Shown piece by piece: positions 7,216-15,022 of a stretch of 17,268 nt of DNA. The stretch covers positions 1-17,268 of the forward strand of contig CAAFJI010000025.1 of the NCBI GenBank assembly GCA_900763175.1, written 5' to 3'. The stretch comes from Lachnospiraceae bacterium. Its GTDB lineage: Bacteria > Bacillota > Clostridia > Lachnospirales > Lachnospiraceae. The notes beneath the pieces are model-generated. The model made no database searches and had not been told where the DNA came from. It saw only the letters and a list, made by a program, of their open reading frames with translations. Position numbers and translations under genes: made by a program. Within the stretch, counting starts at the first letter, position 1. The number at the start of each line of letters is the position of its first letter.

Positions 7216-10167
7216 CTATCTCGGCACCTCAACCATAATATATGCTTCTACTTTATCTTCCTCTTTGACTTCATTGAAATCCTGGAATACAAGACCACAC
7301 TCGTAGCCTGCACGGACTTCCTTCACATCATCCTTAAATCTCTTCAGGGATGCGAGCTCACCCTCATAAATCTGCTCGTCATCTCTTGTGATACGGATCT
7401 TGCAGCCTCTCTGGAAGGTACCGTCCAGAACATAGCTTCCTGCAATGGTACCAACACCAGATGCCTTGAACAGCTGACGAACCTCTGCATGACCAATTAC
7501 CTTTTCCTCAAATACAGGGTCCAGCATACCCTTCATAGCAGCTTCCACGTCCTCAATTGCCTGATAAATAACTCTGTACAGACGAAGGTCTACTCCCTCC
7601 TGCTCAGCAAGCTGTTTTGCAGTTGCATCAGGACGTACATTGAATCCGATGATGATGGCGTTAGATGTAGCTGCAAGACTCACATCAGACTCATTGATGG
7701 CACCTACACCACCGTGGATCACTCTTACCACAACTTCCTCATTGGAAAGCTTCACAAGACTCTGCTTTACTGCCTCTACAGATCCCTGTACGTCTGCCTT
7801 GACAATAAGCGGAAGCTCTTTTAGATCACTTGCCTGGATCTGGTCAAACAGATTATCCAGAGAAAGCTTGCCTTTTGTCTCTTCCAGAAGTCGGTTCTTA
7901 TTCTCGGAAACGAATGCTGCTGCAAAGTTTTTCGCCTCTTTATCATTCTCAAAGGACATGAGAACCTCACCTGCATTCGGTACATCACCAAGGCCAAGGA
8001 TCTCTACAGGAGTAGACGGACCAGCCTGTTTTACACGGCGTCCCTTATCATCCATCATTGCACGTACCTTACCGCTGCAGGCTCCTGCTGCGATAAAGTC
8101 ACCAACATGAAGCGTACCCTTCTGCACAAGAATTGTAGCTACAGGTCCTTTTCCTTTATCCAGCTGTGCCTCGATCACAAGGCCCCTTGCTGCACGGTTT
8201 GGATTTGCCTTCAGCTCAGACACCTCAGCTGTGAGAAGGATCATCTCCAGAAGATCATCAATGCCTTCGCCAGTCTTTGCAGATACCGGTACAAACGGAG
8301 TGCTTCCGCCCCAGTCTTCCGGAATCAGCTCATACTCAGAAAGCTCCTGTTTTACTCTCTCGATATTTGCACTTGGCTTATCAATTTTATTAATTGCTAC
8401 GATAATCTCGACACCCGCTGCTTTTGCATGGCTGATTGCCTCTACAGTCTGAGGCATCACACCATCGTCAGCTGCTACGACCAGTACTGCAATATCAGTG
8501 GAGTTAGCTCCACGCATACGCATAGCTGTAAATGCCTCATGACCCGGTGTATCAAGGAAGGTGATCCTCTGTCCGTCAATGTCAACCACATAAGCACCGA
8601 TATGCTGTGTGATTCCGCCGGCCTCGCCTCTTGTTACATTTGTCTTACGGATTGCATCAAGAAGAGAAGTTTTACCATGGTCAACGTGACCCATAACACA
8701 TACAACAGGTGGTCTTGGAACCATTGTAGATTCATCTTCCTCTTCCTCTTTCAGAAGTTCCTCAATCACATCTACTTTTTCTTCTTTTTCTGCAATAATG
8801 TCAAACCCAAGAGCAATCTCCTCAGCCTGTTCAAAGTCGATCTCATGGTTTACCGTTACCATCTGACCTTCCATGAACAGTTTCTTCACGATTGCGGATG
8901 GCTGCATCTTCATGGCTTCTGCCAGCTCACGGATAGTAAGCTTCTCAGGAATTGTAATCTCCTTAATCTCCGTTTTCTTCTCTTCCTGTTTCGGCTGTGG
9001 AACAGGTTTCTGAAGAGCCTTCGGAATTCTGGACATCTGATTTCTTCCGCCCTGGTTTGGTCTGTGTCCGCCACCTGAGGTCTTATCGAAATCTTTCTTT
9101 TTATTCTTGTTCTCTCTGTCACGCTCACGCTTGCTGTCCTTGGATGTTTTGGTCAGCTCTGGAGTGAAGATTGCATCATTATTCCCGCTGCTTCTTCTTG
9201 TACCGCCGGAGCGCTGTCCCTGATGGTTCTGTCCGCCTCCGAAGCGACCTTCGCTGCGGCCTCCATCTCTTCCTTCATTTCTTCCATCGAAACGTCCCTG
9301 GCCACCCTGTGGTCTTCCCTGGCCAAATCTGCCGCCATTTCCATTTCCATTTCTGTTGTCACGGTTATCTCCCGGACGGAATCCACGATTATTTCCATCT
9401 CCCTGTCTTACAGGCCTGGATCCGTCATTCTGTCTTGGAGGTCTTGCGGAACCCTCTCCATTTCTGTTGGAGCGGAACTGTCCCTGGCCGCCCTGCGGTC
9501 TTCCCTGGCCGAATCTGCCGCCGTTTCCGTTTCCATTTCTGTTGTCACGGTTGTCTCCCTGGCGGAATCCACGGTTATCTCTTGAACCCTGGTTGTTTCG
9601 ATTGTTGTCATAGCTGCCCTGACGCTGTGTATTCTCTGTTCTTGGCTGCTGTACTGGTTTTGCTGCCGGTGTCTCTGCCTTTGGTGCACTTACCTGTGCT
9701 GCCGGTTTCGCTGCCAGTGCTTCTGCCTTTGGTGCACTTGTCTGTGCTACCGGTTTCGCTGCCGGTGCCTCTGCCTTTGGTGCACTTGCCGGTGCTGCCG
9801 GTTTCGCTGCCGGTGTTTCTGTCTTTGATGCACTTACTGGTGCTGCCGGCTTCGCTGCTGGTGCCTCTGCCTTTGGTGTGCCTGCCGGTGCTACTGACTT
9901 AGTGATCTGCTGTGCCTGTGCAGGACGAGCTGCTGCGCCGTTCTGTGGGCGTGGCTTTCTCTCACCTGGTTTCTTCCTTGTTTTACCGCCGTCACTAGCG
10001 TTCTGTGCATGGTATACACGGATTATATTCTTTTTCTTCTTCGGCGCATCTCCATTATCGCCTTCTTTTTTTACTGATACTTTCTGCTCTTCTGTTTTAG
10101 GAGTCTCCAATGTTATTCCTTTCTCCTTTCCCGTATCTATTACTTTATTTTGATTTATCTGTTTCAT
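7216..10167 (-). CDS. infB: Translation initiation factor IF-2, long repeat-bearing form
   Basis: GTPase that brings initiator fMet-tRNA to the 30S subunit and promotes 50S joining. It has 983 aa. Residues 1-400 are low-complexity: a basic start, five Ala/Pro/Lys repeats (96-175), then an Arg/Gly/Asn/Gln-rich part (about 180-378) with a duplicated block. An IF2_N domain follows (about 404-455). The G domain starts near 486 with GHVDHGKT (493-500), DTPGH (539-543), NKID (593-596) and SAK (629-631). Domain II, domain III and the C-terminal fMet-tRNA-binding domain reach the end. GAGGGAGG lies eight bases before the chosen ATG. An ATG at 9036 (M378) has a poor upstream GGCGGAAG and could give a shorter isoform, as IF2 does in E. 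coli; this is speculative. The gene starts 96 bases after ylxQ. Confidence 0.98.
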   Translation of the reverse strand: MKQINQNKVIDTGKEKGITLETPKTEEQKVSVKKEGDNGDAPKKKKNIIRVYHAQNASDGGKTRKKPGERKPRPQNGAAARPAQAQQITKSVAPAGTPKAEAPAAKPAAPVSASKTETPAAKPAAPASAPKAEAPAAKPVAQTSAPKAEALAAKPAAQVSAPKAETPAAKPVQQPRTENTQRQGSYDNNRNNQGSRDNRGFRQGDNRDNRNGNGNGGRFGQGRPQGGQGQFRSNRNGEGSARPPRQNDGSRPVRQGDGNNRGFRPGDNRDNRNGNGNGGRFGQGRPQGGQGRFDGRNEGRDGGRSEGRFGGGQNHQGQRSGGTRRSSGNNDAIFTPELTKTSKDSKRERDRENKNKKKDFDKTSGGGHRPNQGGRNQMSRIPKALQKPVPQPKQEEKKTEIKEITIPEKLTIRELAEAMKMQPSAIVKKLFMEGQMVTVNHEIDFEQAEEIALGFDIIAEKEEKVDVIEELLKEEEEDESTMVPRPPVVCVMGHVDHGKTSLLDAIRKTNVTRGEAGGITQHIGAYVVDIDGQRITFLDTPGHEAFTAMRMRGANSTDIAVLVVAADDGVMPQTVEAISHAKAAGVEIIVAINKIDKPSANIERVKQELSEYELIPEDWGGSTPFVPVSAKTGEGIDDLLEMILLTAEVSELKANPNRAARGLVIEAQLDKGKGPVATILVQKGTLHVGDFIAAGACSGKVRAMMDDKGRRVKQAGPSTPVEILGLGDVPNAGEVLMSFENDKEAKNFAAAFVSENKNRLLEETKGKLSLDNLFDQIQASDLKELPLIVKADVQGSVEAVKQSLVKLSNEEVVVRVIHGGVGAINESDVSLAATSNAIIIGFNVRPDATAKQLAEQEGVDLRLYRVIYQAIEDVEAAMKGMLDPVFEEKVIGHAEVRQLFKASGVGTIAGSYVLDGTFQRGCKIRITRDDEQIYEGELASLKRFKDDVKEVRAGYECGLVFQDFNEVKEEDKVEAYIMVEVPR
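9289..9573 (-). repeat. Duplicated RG/GN-rich block inside infB
   Basis: Two copies of a 33-residue unit, IF2 residues 199-231 (9475-9573) and 261-293 (9289-9387), both starting RGFR and continuing GDNRDNRNGNGNGG RFGQGRPQGGQG in two pieces. The DNA copies are also close to identical, 186 bases apart. The block is in frame and adds positive, glycine-rich disordered sequence. Confidence 0.9.
9643..9882 (-). repeat. Five 48-bp tandem repeats inside infB
   Basis: Five in-frame copies of a 16-residue unit cover IF2 residues 96-175; a typical copy reads SAPKAEAPAAKPVAQT. The core PAAKP or LAAKP is kept in all copies, and the flanks vary (GTPKAE, SASKTE, SAPKAE). The copies are imperfect at DNA level, which points to an old expansion, but copy number may still vary between strains. 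Confidence 0.92.
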
Positions 10168-10214
10168 ATAGCATACCTCCCTCTACCAAACACGCTCCAC
10201 AGGATTCCTTTCTC

Positions 10215-10236
10215 AAAGTATTCCATGGAACACTTT
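10215..10236. repeat. Dyad symmetry between ylxQ and infB
   Basis: A 22-base inverted repeat, AAAGTATTCCA followed by TGGAACACTTT, symmetric except at one position that still pairs as G-U in the minus-strand RNA. As RNA it gives a nine-pair stem with loop CATG. No T run follows. It may be an operator or a small leader hairpin for infB; function unknown. Confidence 0.5.
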
Positions 10237-10263
10237 TTCTCCTTTGGCATCGGGGGCTTCACA

Positions 10264-10581
10264 TTATTCCTTGCCTTCCCCGTCCAGTACTTTCATAATT
10301 GCCTGGGCAAAATTTGCATCCTGAACAGCGAGGCTTGCACGAAATTCTTTTCCCATGGCCCGCCCCAGGCTTTCCTTATCCGAAAGAATATACAGCGGTA
10401 CCTCATAAAAGCTGCACATATTCCGAAATTTCTTCTTGGTGTTTTCGGAAGAATCTCCTGCTACCACCGCAAGATAGCCCTTGCCAGTCTTGATGGATTT
10501 CTCTGTGGAAAATTCTCCGCTTACAGTTTTGCCTGCTTTTGTTGCCAGCCCGATCAGGGACAGCGCTTTATTATTTCTCAA
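10264..10581 (-). CDS. ylxQ: YlxQ, L7Ae/L30e-family RNA-binding protein
   Basis: Small basic protein of 105 aa in the L7Ae/L30e/S12e/Gadd45 fold, a family that binds kink-turn RNA; YlxQ proteins are encoded between ylxR and infB in most Firmicutes and their exact role is unsettled. The N-terminus reads LSLIGLATKAGKTVSGEF, typical of the group, followed by LAVVAGDSSENTKKKF and a middle CSFYEVPLYIL. No ATG fits. I chose TTG at 10581: AAAAGGAG lies ten bases upstream inside ylxR, and this start begins the protein just before the conserved helix. It overlaps the end of ylxR by 11 bases, suggesting coupled translation. An upstream start would add a tail that only repeats ylxR coding sequence in another frame. 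Confidence 0.88.
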   Translation of the reverse strand: MRNNKALSLIGLATKAGKTVSGEFSTEKSIKTGKGYLAVVAGDSSENTKKKFRNMCSFYEVPLYILSDKESLGRAMGKEFRASLAVQDANFAQAIMKVLDGEGKE

Positions 10582-10846
10582 TGGCTTCAAGCTCCTTTTC
10601 AAGGCTCTCGTAAATCTCATCCGGAATGGATGCTTTCAAAGAACGCTCCAGGCCATGATTTTTCCTGGCTTTTTCCAGACATTCCCTAGAAAAACACAGA
10701 TATGCACCACGCCCGTTCTTCTTGCCGGTAGCATCCAGCACGATTTCATCCTCTGCGGTTTTCAGCACCCTGATCATTTCTTTTTTATTTTTCATTTCCC
10801 GGCAGCCAGTACACTGGCGCATGGGAATCTTACTCTTCGTCTTCAT
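10571..10846 (-). CDS. rnpM: YlxR / RnpM family protein (RNase P modulator)
   Basis: Small basic protein of 91 aa, DUF448/YlxR family. Signatures are PMRQCTGC (8-15) near the N-terminus and GRGAYLC in the middle, followed by a cysteine and a basic helix. Family members bind RNA, and the B. subtilis protein has been reported to interact with RNase P RNA and modulate its activity; I carry this over by homology. The start at 10846 lies inside nusA and overlaps its end by 17 bases with a poor ribosome binding site, so translation probably depends on nusA. The alternative ATG at 10822 would cut into the conserved segment. Confidence 0.93.
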   Translation of the reverse strand: MKTKSKIPMRQCTGCREMKNKKEMIRVLKTAEDEIVLDATGKKNGRGAYLCFSRECLEKARKNHGLERSLKASIPDEIYESLEKELEAIEK

Positions 10847-12029
10847 TCTCTACCGCTTCTTCTGTCTCTTCGGACTCTGGCTCATTTTCCTCTGCTGCAG
10901 CTTCCTCAGAAAGTGCATCTGCCTCAGATTCCTCATACTCGTCATCATCGTAGTACTCGTCATCATCCTCATCGTAGTCATAGAAGTCACCGGACTCTCT
11001 TGCCTGAGTCTCACTCTTGATGTCAATCTTAAAGCCTGTAAGGCGGGCTGCCAGGCGGGCATTCTGTCCTTCCTTACCGATTGCAAGAGAAAGCTGGTAA
11101 TCCGGAACTACAACCAGTGCAGTTTTCTCATCCGGGTCTGCCATAACTGCGATAACCTTTGCCGGGCTTAATGCGTTCTCAATAAGGATTGCCGGGTTCT
11201 CATCCCAGTTGATAATATCGATTTTCTCACCACGGAGTTCGTTTACGATAGCACTTACACGGGCACCGTTTACACCCACACAAGCTCCAACCGGATCAAC
11301 ATCCGGATCGTTGCTCCATACAGCAAGCTTGGTACGGGAGCCAGCCTCACGGGCAATGCTCTTGATTTCTACAGTTCCGTCTTTTACTTCTGCTACCTCA
11401 GACTCGAAAAGGCGCTTTACAAGACCTGGATGTGTTCTGGATACCATGATACGAGGACCCTTTGGTGTATCCTTTACTTCCAGGATGTATACCTTGATTC
11501 TCTCAGTAGGTTTGAAGGTTTCGCCCTTCACCTGCTCGTTTTCTCCAAGAATTGCATCTGCCTTTCCAAGATTTACGCTGACATTGCGTCCTACAACACG
11601 CTGTACGATACCAGTCACAACCTCCTTCTCATTTCCATGATACTGATCAAAGAGAACCTTTCTCTCTTCCTCACGGATCTTCTGAAGGATTACATTCTTT
11701 GCATTCTGTGTTGCGATACGTCCGAATTTATCAGAATGGATCTGAACCTTTACGATATCACCGATCTCTGCATTGGCATTCTGTTTCTGTGCATCTGCCA
11801 GGGAAATCTCCTCAGCCGGGTCATCCACGAATTCTACAACTGTGCGATCTGCCCATACGCTGAAATCTCCTGTTTCTCTGTTCATTGCAACGTGTACATT
11901 GTCAGCCTTTCCAAAGTGCTGCTTGCATGCCTGGATCAGGGACTGCTCAATAGCGTCCAGCAAAGTTTCTTTGCTGATGTTTTTATCACGCTCCAGATCG
12001 TCCAGCGCATCCATTAACTCCTTGTTCAT
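10830..12029 (-). CDS. nusA: Transcription termination/antitermination factor NusA
   Basis: Binds RNA polymerase and nascent RNA, lengthens pauses and aids intrinsic termination. The 399 aa show the N-terminal polymerase-binding domain (1-125), S1 domain (about 136-200), KH1 (about 203-280, with GACVGVNGARV) and KH2 (about 290-344, with IGKEGQNARLAARL). Residues 345-399 form a very acidic tail rich in D, E and Y, in place of the AR repeats of E. coli NusA. I chose ATG 12029: AAGGAGG lies upstream at a spacing of 11 and the protein begins MNKELMDALDDL as in relatives; a longer frame to 12080 adds only sequence overlapping rimP. The gene follows rimP by 40 bases. A hairpin in the operon leader may let NusA control itself. 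Confidence 0.97.
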   Translation of the reverse strand: MNKELMDALDDLERDKNISKETLLDAIEQSLIQACKQHFGKADNVHVAMNRETGDFSVWADRTVVEFVDDPAEEISLADAQKQNANAEIGDIVKVQIHSDKFGRIATQNAKNVILQKIREEERKVLFDQYHGNEKEVVTGIVQRVVGRNVSVNLGKADAILGENEQVKGETFKPTERIKVYILEVKDTPKGPRIMVSRTHPGLVKRLFESEVAEVKDGTVEIKSIAREAGSRTKLAVWSNDPDVDPVGACVGVNGARVSAIVNELRGEKIDIINWDENPAILIENALSPAKVIAVMADPDEKTALVVVPDYQLSLAIGKEGQNARLAARLTGFKIDIKSETQARESGDFYDYDEDDDEYYDDDEYEESEADALSEEAAAEENEPESEETEEAVENEDEE

Positions 12030-12069
12030 TTTTCTTATTTCCTCCTTTTTCGCTTTCCGGTTTGCCTGC

Positions 12070-12537
12070 TCAAAAATCAATTGCCAGACGTATCAGTGCG
12101 ATATCCTTCTTATCAAAAGTGCGTTCTGTTTCTTCCTCTTCCTGGATTGTCACACTGCTACTATCATATGCAGTTAATACTCCACAAAATTCTTTTTGTT
12201 TCTCGATTGGCCGGTAGGTTCTGATCTCCACCAGCTTTCCAATACTTCTGGCAAAATCCTTCTCTTTTTTCAGCGGTCTGTCCAGCCCTGGAGAGCTGAT
12301 CTCCATAATGTAGCTATCCTCAATAAAATCGTCCTCATCCAGCTTATCACTAAACGCCCTGCTTACTGTCTCACAGTCATTTACCGTGATTCCTCCCGGC
12401 TTGTCAATGTAGCCTCTCAGGTACCAGTTTCCTGCTTCCTTCACGTATTCCACATCAACCAGTTCAAAACCATTTGCCTCTACAATAGGCGCCAGCATTG
12501 CTTCTGCTTTCTGTTCATATTCTTCTCTTCTGCTCAT
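12070..12537 (-). CDS. rimP: Ribosome maturation factor RimP
   Basis: Needed for efficient maturation of the 30S subunit. The 155 aa fit the family length. The N-terminal alpha/beta domain contains GFELVDVEYVKEAGNWYLRGYID and the second half ISSPGLDRPLK, both hallmark segments, followed by the Sm-like C-terminal domain with FCGVLTAYDSSSVTI. The ATG at 12537 is preceded by AGGTGGG and begins at the usual MSRREEYE; the open frame reaches further upstream, but that part is leader sequence containing the promoter -10 box and a hairpin. It is the first gene of the nusA-infB operon, 80 bases downstream of the predicted transcription start. Confidence 0.96.
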   Translation of the reverse strand: MSRREEYEQKAEAMLAPIVEANGFELVDVEYVKEAGNWYLRGYIDKPGGITVNDCETVSRAFSDKLDEDDFIEDSYIMEISSPGLDRPLKKEKDFARSIGKLVEIRTYRPIEKQKEFCGVLTAYDSSSVTIQEEEETERTFDKKDIALIRLAIDF

Positions 12538-12570
12538 TTTCCCACCTGCCTTTCGCCTCACTCTTATCAG

Positions 12571-12598
12571 CAAAAGGAGTGGGCGTATGCCCACTCCT
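12571..12598 (-). terminator. Terminator-like hairpin in the rimP-nusA leader (candidate attenuator)
   Basis: AGGAGTGGGC (12575-12584) pairs perfectly with GCCCACTCCT (12589-12598) around a four-base loop. On the minus strand the stem is followed by TTTTGCTGATAAG, a short, broken T run. It lies about 20 bases after the predicted transcription start and before the rimP start codon. A hairpin with a weak T run is the form expected of a NusA-dependent terminator. Confidence 0.7.
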
Positions 12599-12623
12599 CT
12601 GTCAACAAGTTCTGATTTATCCC

Positions 12624-12652
12624 ATTTTAACACCTTTAATTCCAAATTGCAA
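12624..12652 (-). promoter_or_regulatory. Promoter of the rimP-nusA-infB operon
   Basis: On the minus strand TTGCAA (12647-12652) and TAAAAT (12624-12629) are 17 bases apart; the bases upstream of the -10 box include TGT. Transcription should start near 12617, giving a leader of 80 nt. No intrinsic terminator is visible between the parC stop (12776) and this promoter, so some transcripts may also come from parC. Confidence 0.8.
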
Positions 12653-12775
12653 GGGGTTTTTATAATTCAAAGCAATTTTAACCTTAAGTATACCTTGATT
12701 TAACCGGATCATGCAGGTGCCAACGGGATTTTGGAATTTCCTCTTGGTCCCTGGCTTTTTCTTTTCCTGCCTCTT

Positions 12776-15022
12776 TTATATTCTCGGCTTTATCCCTTTG
12801 GTATCACGTTTGGCAAGCTTCACCTTGTTCAGGGAATAGGATTTGTCATGATAGGTGATGCTGTACTCCTGGCGGGGATCGATAAGGTAAGCGTGCTCGA
12901 TCTCATCCTTCGCCGCCAGCTTCATTCCTCTCACACCTACGGAGGTTTTCTTCATAGTGGAAACATCACTTTTCAGGATACGCAGGAAATATCCGCCCTG
13001 GCTCTGGAACACGACCTGTTCCATCTCATCTGCTGCTCCCACAAATACCAGACGGTCCTCCTCTGCCAGCTTGGTAGAGGCAATGGTCCTCTTTGATACG
13101 TCAAATTCTTCTCCTGCAACCAGCTTGCTCATGGAGGTTTTGGTTACAAACAGTAAAGTAGAAGCTTTTATCTGTCCTACAGGTGCTACATAAAGGATCT
13201 GTTCCTGGGTACTGTCATAATTGCTCAGGTTGTCAACCGGGATTCCCTTATCACGAAAGCGAACAAGAGGAATATCTGCTGCCTTTATGGAGTGCATTCT
13301 TCCCATATCTGTAAAAATAGCGATCTTATCCGTATTCATGCAGGTAAATATATATTTGTTCTCTGCGTGTGCAGCCTCTTTATTTCGCTCGTAAGCATTC
13401 TTATCGATAAGACGCATATAACCGAAACGATCCATCAGGAAGCAAACCTCTGTCTCTTCCATTTTCTTCTCTTCGTAAACCGCCTCTTCGGCATTCTCAA
13501 TAACAGTACGACGTTTTGTGCTGTATTCCTTCTTGATTCCGTCCAGCTCTTCAATAATCACCTGGCACATGGAATCATAATTATTCAGAATATCCTCATA
13601 GGAAGCAATATTTTTCATAGTCTGGTCATAATCTGCCTGGAGAGCCTCAATTTCCAATCCGATCAAGCGGTACAGTCTCATATCCAGAATGGCAGTTGCC
13701 TGATTCTCTGTAAATTTCAGCTTGGCTGCTGCCTTCTCACTTGCCTTGGACTTGAACCGGATTCCCTCTGTAACGCCCTCTACCAGACATTTCTTCACCT
13801 GCTCACGGCTTTTACTGCCCCGAAGGATCTCGATGATCAGGTCGATCACATCACAGGCCTTGATAAGGCCTTCCTGGATTTCCTTTTTCTCCAGTTCTTT
13901 GCCAAGAAGGGTTTTATATTTTCTTGTAGTCACCTCGAAGACAAAGTCCACATGGTGCTCTATGATTTTTTTCAGGCTGAGAGTTTCCGGACGTCCGTCT
14001 GCGACCGCAAGCATATTGACACCAAAAGTATCTTCCAGCCTTGTTTTCTTGTAAAGCATATTGGTGAGATTTTCCACATCTGCATCACGTTTCAGCTCCA
14101 GCACAATGCGGATTCCCTCTTTGGAGGACTGGTTGGAAATATCCACAATATCCGTTGTTTTCTTTGTCTCTACAAGAGAAGCCACATCATTTAAAAACTT
14201 TCCGATGTTTGCACCGATCATAGTGTAAGGAATTTCCGTGATCACCAGCTGCTGGCGTCCCCCCTTTAGCTTCTCCACTTCCACCTTGCCTCTGAGGCGA
14301 AGCTTTCCGGTACCGGTTTCGTAAATATTCAAAAGCTCATCTTTGTTTACCACCAGGCCGCCTGTAGGGAAATCAGGCCCCTTTAAGTAGCGCATCAGCC
14401 CTTTCACACTGATATCATTGTCCTTTATATAGGCCTTTACTGCATCTACTACCTCTCCAAGATTGTGAGGAGGGATGCTGGTGGCCATTCCAACTGCAAT
14501 ACCGTCTGCGCCGTTTACCAGAAGATTGGGGATCTTCACCGGGAGAACGCAAGGCTCCTTCTCTGTTTCATCGAAGTTTGGCATAAAATCCACAACATTT
14601 TTGTCCAGGTCAGCGAGAAAAACTTCCTGAGTCAGCTTCTCAAGCCTTGCCTCTGTATATCGCATGGCAGCTGCACCATCGCCTTCGATAGAGCCAAAAT
14701 TTCCATGGCCATCTACCAGGATCTTTCCCTTTTTAAAATCCTGGGCCATCACTACAAGGGCCTCATAAATAGAGCTGTCCCCATGAGGGTGATATTTACC
14801 CATGGTATCTCCTACGATACGGGCACATTTTCGATAAGGGCGGTCATACCGGATCCCAAGCTCATACATATCATACAAAGTTCTTCGCTGTACAGGCTTC
14901 AAACCGTCACGTACATCAGGAAGAGCTCTGGAAATGATAACGCTCATGGCATAATCTATATAGGATTTCTGCATCACATCAGCATAATCCGTAGCAATTA
15001 CATTTTCCTGTTTTGTTTCCAT
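12776..15022 (-). CDS. parC: DNA topoisomerase IV subunit A (ParC-type)
   Basis: Cleavage-rejoining subunit of a type IIA topoisomerase. The 748 aa hold the winged-helix/tower/coiled-coil breakage-reunion core (to about 515) with catalytic Y122 in AAAMRYTEARL, and a C-terminal beta-pinwheel (about 520-748). The quinolone region reads HPHGDSSIYE (78-87): S83 and E87 are the sensitive-type residues. The first blade has NAYERNKEAAHAENK (542-556) where gyrase carries its QRRGGKG box, so the wrapping motif of GyrA is missing; with the reduced length this favours ParC. A second, diverged gyrase-like A subunit is the alternative, since I cannot compare with the genome's true gyrA. GAGAGGA precedes the ATG at a spacing of about ten. 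It follows parE by 120 bases and ends near the rimP promoter. Confidence 0.85.
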   Translation of the reverse strand: METKQENVIATDYADVMQKSYIDYAMSVIISRALPDVRDGLKPVQRRTLYDMYELGIRYDRPYRKCARIVGDTMGKYHPHGDSSIYEALVVMAQDFKKGKILVDGHGNFGSIEGDGAAAMRYTEARLEKLTQEVFLADLDKNVVDFMPNFDETEKEPCVLPVKIPNLLVNGADGIAVGMATSIPPHNLGEVVDAVKAYIKDNDISVKGLMRYLKGPDFPTGGLVVNKDELLNIYETGTGKLRLRGKVEVEKLKGGRQQLVITEIPYTMIGANIGKFLNDVASLVETKKTTDIVDISNQSSKEGIRIVLELKRDADVENLTNMLYKKTRLEDTFGVNMLAVADGRPETLSLKKIIEHHVDFVFEVTTRKYKTLLGKELEKKEIQEGLIKACDVIDLIIEILRGSKSREQVKKCLVEGVTEGIRFKSKASEKAAAKLKFTENQATAILDMRLYRLIGLEIEALQADYDQTMKNIASYEDILNNYDSMCQVIIEELDGIKKEYSTKRRTVIENAEEAVYEEKKMEETEVCFLMDRFGYMRLIDKNAYERNKEAAHAENKYIFTCMNTDKIAIFTDMGRMHSIKAADIPLVRFRDKGIPVDNLSNYDSTQEQILYVAPVGQIKASTLLFVTKTSMSKLVAGEEFDVSKRTIASTKLAEEDRLVFVGAADEMEQVVFQSQGGYFLRILKSDVSTMKKTSVGVRGMKLAAKDEIEHAYLIDPRQEYSITYHDKSYSLNKVKLAKRDTKGIKPRI

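Noticed and set aside
9171..9902. 243-codon plus-strand frame with repeated proline, leucine, valine and histidine text
   Set aside because: It is the complement of the repeat-rich part of infB, and its repeats only mirror the infB repeats.
12538..12645. 36-residue N-terminal extension of rimP
   Set aside because: It would contain the promoter -10 box and the leader hairpin; the ATG at 12537 fits the family.
12687..12692. TATACT on the minus strand as a second rimP promoter
   Set aside because: No acceptable -35 box lies 16-19 bases upstream, and the promoter at 12624-12652 is much better.
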